Positions 61,404 through 64,000 of a stretch of 64,000 bases of DNA are shown here, piece by piece. A program made the position numbers and the translations under genes. The notes beneath the pieces are model-generated. The model saw only the letters and a list, made by a program, of their open reading frames with translations. It did not search any database and had not been told where the DNA came from. Source of the DNA: Liolophura sinensis (Eukaryota > Mollusca > Polyplacophora > Chitonida > Chitonidae); assembly GCF_032854445.1 (NCBI RefSeq), contig NC_088303.1, forward strand, positions 27,041,501 through 27,105,500. Direction: 5' to 3'. The stretch's first letter is position 1. Each line of letters begins with the position of its first letter.

Positions 61404-61733
61404 CTAAAATGGAAATTGATTCGTCACATTTTGTCTAAAATATGGACAAGCTTGGCGATGGTATTTAAGCGGTGAATACGATATCAGGTCGGATTTTTCC
61501 AATAATACATTATGTAGCTGCTGAATCACATTTCTTATACACGCAGGTAAAGTACCTCGCCGTTTATCGTGCATTATTTGGCATTTGCAAAATATGTGGT
61601 AATCCAGTGGTATTGTTGATGTCAGTATATTCAGTTTGTAATACGTTGATATCGAAGCACGCATGGTGCCGTGTATGTCGCTTAAAGAGCTTACATACTT
61701 AGCAAAATTCTTATTGTGCACAATTTTGGACAC
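61404..61733 (-). other. Block Q open frame, copy in D
   Basis: A minus-strand open frame of 109 codons with YHIFCKCQ, GTLPACIRNV, LISYSPLK and RQACPYFRQN. Its N-terminal 40 codons are shared with the B copy (TMRASISTYYKLNILTS-like). No family is recognised. Confidence 0.25.
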
Positions 61734-62052
61734 GTTTTGCGTGATGTAAATGTAATGGGATAATTAAGTCGTCACTGGTATCTCTTTGGACGTTTTACTA
61801 TTCCCCAGAAGGATGGATCGATTGTACAGTTTTTACCTGGGCTCCATCCACCTTTGCGAGATCGATGAAAAGTGTCGATATTTTGCTGGTATATAGTTCC
61901 TAATATCTACCAAGCAATAAGAAATCAAAAAAGAAATTTCACAGAAATTCTTTTTAACTGGTCAATTTAGATGATGAAACACAGTGTGATTTTAACGATT
62001 GGAGGCATTTAAGTGGCTTACTGCATGCACGTGTGTGGAAATCTTTAGGAAC

Positions 62053-62125
62053 AGTGTAAAACGTCTTTCAAACGCAAATGTAAAACGTCCTTCAAACTCA
62101 AGTGTAAAACGTCCTTCATACGCAA
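62053..62125. repeat. Three-unit 24-bp minisatellite
   Basis: Three units of AGTGTAAAACGTCCTTCAAA with CGCAA-type ends (25, 23 and 25 bp) lie exactly between direct copy D and inverted remnant E. Confidence 0.92.
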
Positions 62126-62139
62126 CTAGTCACTATTCA

Positions 62140-62940
62140 TAAGGTCATAAGATCATAAAGATATGTCTAATGGATAAACTCTCACATGGTTTACGTTAAG
62201 GTTACCTGGGACTATAAACGCCAATCCATAGGCAGGAATGTTTAATCATGTTGAAGGAATATGTTCCTAAAATGGTATTGTTTTGTCATCCATCCATCAC
62301 ACATACGCCAAGAATAGATGGTTAAATTAGGCCTACAAGGTAAATCTAGAACACTATGCTTGAACATATGTGCCTGTTTTCAAATATGAGATAGCATAGG
62401 GTTTCCAGGATTATCAACACTGCTGGAAATATTCTTTCGCAATAAAGTGTTGTATTAATGTACAGAGTACAGCACAAGTTAAAATAAAAAATGATACGAA
62501 ATACGTCGGAGACTGTCTGACTAAACAAAAAAATGGATGCAAATCTGGGCCACGATAGTTTGTTAGATAAGCTCAGCGTCTTTACCAGATCTAGCAGATT
62601 TGATGAGCAACAGACCTGTTTGACAGACGAGGAGGTAGTTTGTAGGTCAGCCCTGAGATGGACTGGAATTGCGTTGTATGATTACATCGAGTTGTCTGGG
62701 CCAAAATGAGGGCTATCGCCAGAGGAGCCAGGGCATGAATGCTCCAAGCGGCAAGCTTGTCTCGCCAAAAGCGTATGTATGTCTAAAATATTGAGACAGA
62801 TTGGCCATTTTAGTGAGAAAAGTACGCAGGTGAACCTGTTTTAACTATGCCATATGCTAATACCGCAAGACGAATGCCACAAAAATAAAGCATTAACGGC
62901 ATGGCTTTGATTTCGTTCTTCCATTAAGCTGTTGTGTTCC
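62140..62940 (-). repeat. Inverted remnant E of the unit
   Basis: Bases 62150-62230 are the reverse complement of block P (compare 60730-60830, and 4090-4190 in the same orientation). Bases 62230-62530 resemble 4220-4500. Bases 62570-62940 are reverse-complement block R (compare 47530-47830). Parts between P and R are deleted. Confidence 0.75.
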
Positions 62941-64000
62941 GTATAATAATCTGAAGGGAAAACACCGTGTTGATTGTTAGTTCTTCTCCTTATTGGGCAG
63001 TCCAGTTTGTGAGTAAAGTGTCCACTGCTCGCTGTCCTTATAAAGACACAGATCAGTTGTCAACCACGTCGTGTCCCTTTAGGTTACGCTTGTGTTTTGT
63101 TCCCTATGGTGACCTAATCTCTAATCACCGTCTGATTAGACATGGTAACCACAGGACTACTGATTATTAAACAAACCCAAATTGCACTGATTTCAACAAT
63201 GTACCTAACAGATCAATATTAATAAGTCTTATTCATTTAGCATGACAAAATAATACACACTTATTCCTACATCTTAATTGTTAAAAATAAGACCATATTG
63301 GTATATAACAATACACAATCAATTGTTTCCCTTTGTCTCCTCTAACTTAAGACATACACTGAAATCAAGTTCAAAATATCCTTTATTTCCAAACGCTCCA
63401 CATCTGGCTAGTTTTTATTCCATGTATTAACAGAGCTAAATGGGCAATGTGTAAAGGTCACATGTTATACACGTGCTACATGTTGGTGTTGGTGATGGTG
63501 TATCATCTGATGGAAGTTTTGTATTTCACCATGTAGGTATATTGCTGCCATCACTTCACTTATAAAAATTCACTTATATATATTAATACAATCGGAGAAG
63601 AAACAATACAAGAAACTATTTTGTCTAACGGAACTATGTACAAGAATAAAATAATTATAAGACAAAATCATTATTATATAAAGATAAATGAAAAACATGG
63701 AACTTTGTATTAGTTGAACTAAAATTATCTGAATCTAAAGCGTTGATAAAATATTTTTTTTGAAATATGTATAAAATGAAGTTGTTTCTTTTTTATTCTT
63801 TTTTGATTACTGTGTCTATTGCCACAGCACTTTTGTCACACAATTTTTGAAACTTTGACACATTTGTCAGATAGAAGTTTTGTCTTTTTTGTACACTTTC
63901 CAATTCACGCGGCTGAATTACTGGTTAAGCAAGCTAAAGTTTAATCTATCGCCTCCACGGCCATTACGATGTTTTGCCAGTTTCTGCTAGAGAAGAATCC
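62940..64000. other. Unassigned AT-rich DNA
   Basis: No gene, SINE or block of the long unit was recognised. One short, moderately GC-balanced part at 62980-63170 has an open frame of 67 codons that I cannot identify. Confidence 0.4.

Larger units (their letters stand above)
58840..62030 (+). repeat. Shortened direct copy D of the unit
   Basis: Block R lies at 58850-59520, spacer blocks at 59560-60000 and 60230-60640, P at 60720-61020, Q at 61080-61680 and S at 61690-62030. About 550 bp including the SINE of B and C is missing at about 61025. The copy stops at the equivalent of 41.0 kb in B. No gene was seen. Confidence 0.8.

Noticed and set aside
1-64000. Bacterial defence, phage or CRISPR system
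   Set aside because: No operon-like gene packing, ribosome binding sites or direct-repeat/spacer arrays. SINEs, splice-like signals and LTR elements show animal DNA.

Overview
The window looks like intergenic, repeat-dominated chromosomal DNA of a marine lophotrochozoan animal, most likely a mollusc. The reasons are its AT-rich composition, a tRNA-derived SINE with A and B boxes of a type I associate with molluscs and brachiopods (from memory), a Tc1-type transposon, a BEL/Pao LTR retrotransposon, SINE target-site duplications and AT microsatellites. Species is not determinable from the sequence alone. I found no intact protein-coding gene, rRNA, functional tRNA, CRISPR array or bacterial-type operon in 64 kb.

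The main feature is a long, mostly noncoding repeat unit of about 11.5-12 kb, present in several diverged copies that I traced by eye through shared landmark blocks. From left to right: an inverted copy (about 0.85-6.1 kb, called Z), a second inverted copy (about 7.34-14.3 kb, Z2), a direct copy (about 15.05-35.4 kb, A, swollen by insertions), two direct tandem copies (35.46-47.4 kb, B; 47.4-58.8 kb, C), a shortened direct copy (58.84-62.03 kb, D) and a small inverted remnant (62.14-62.94 kb, E). B to C and C to D repeat with periods of about 11.9 and 11.4 kb. Some blocks keep short open frames in several copies, but none resembles a protein I recognise.

Mobile elements have inserted into these copies, and the other copies serve as empty-site references. 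A Tc1 element with a frameshifted transposase lies in Z2 (7790-9315). A BEL/Pao element with about 97 percent identical LTRs, broken gag and pol, and no integrase lies in A (17029-22330). A 2.05-kb unclassified element with terminal inverted repeats lies in A (24988-27038). About a dozen SINEs or SINE pieces are scattered through the window, several with clean 12-bp target-site duplications.

Three places may hold gene remnants. One is a set of three phase-compatible exon-like segments on the minus strand at 32236-33064. One is a decayed coding-like stretch at 54044-54590. One is a short exon-like open frame at 33497-33597. All are unidentified and low confidence. The last kilobase (62.94-64.0 kb) and the stretches at 1-845, 6.12-6.75 and 7.10-7.34 kb show nothing I can assign.
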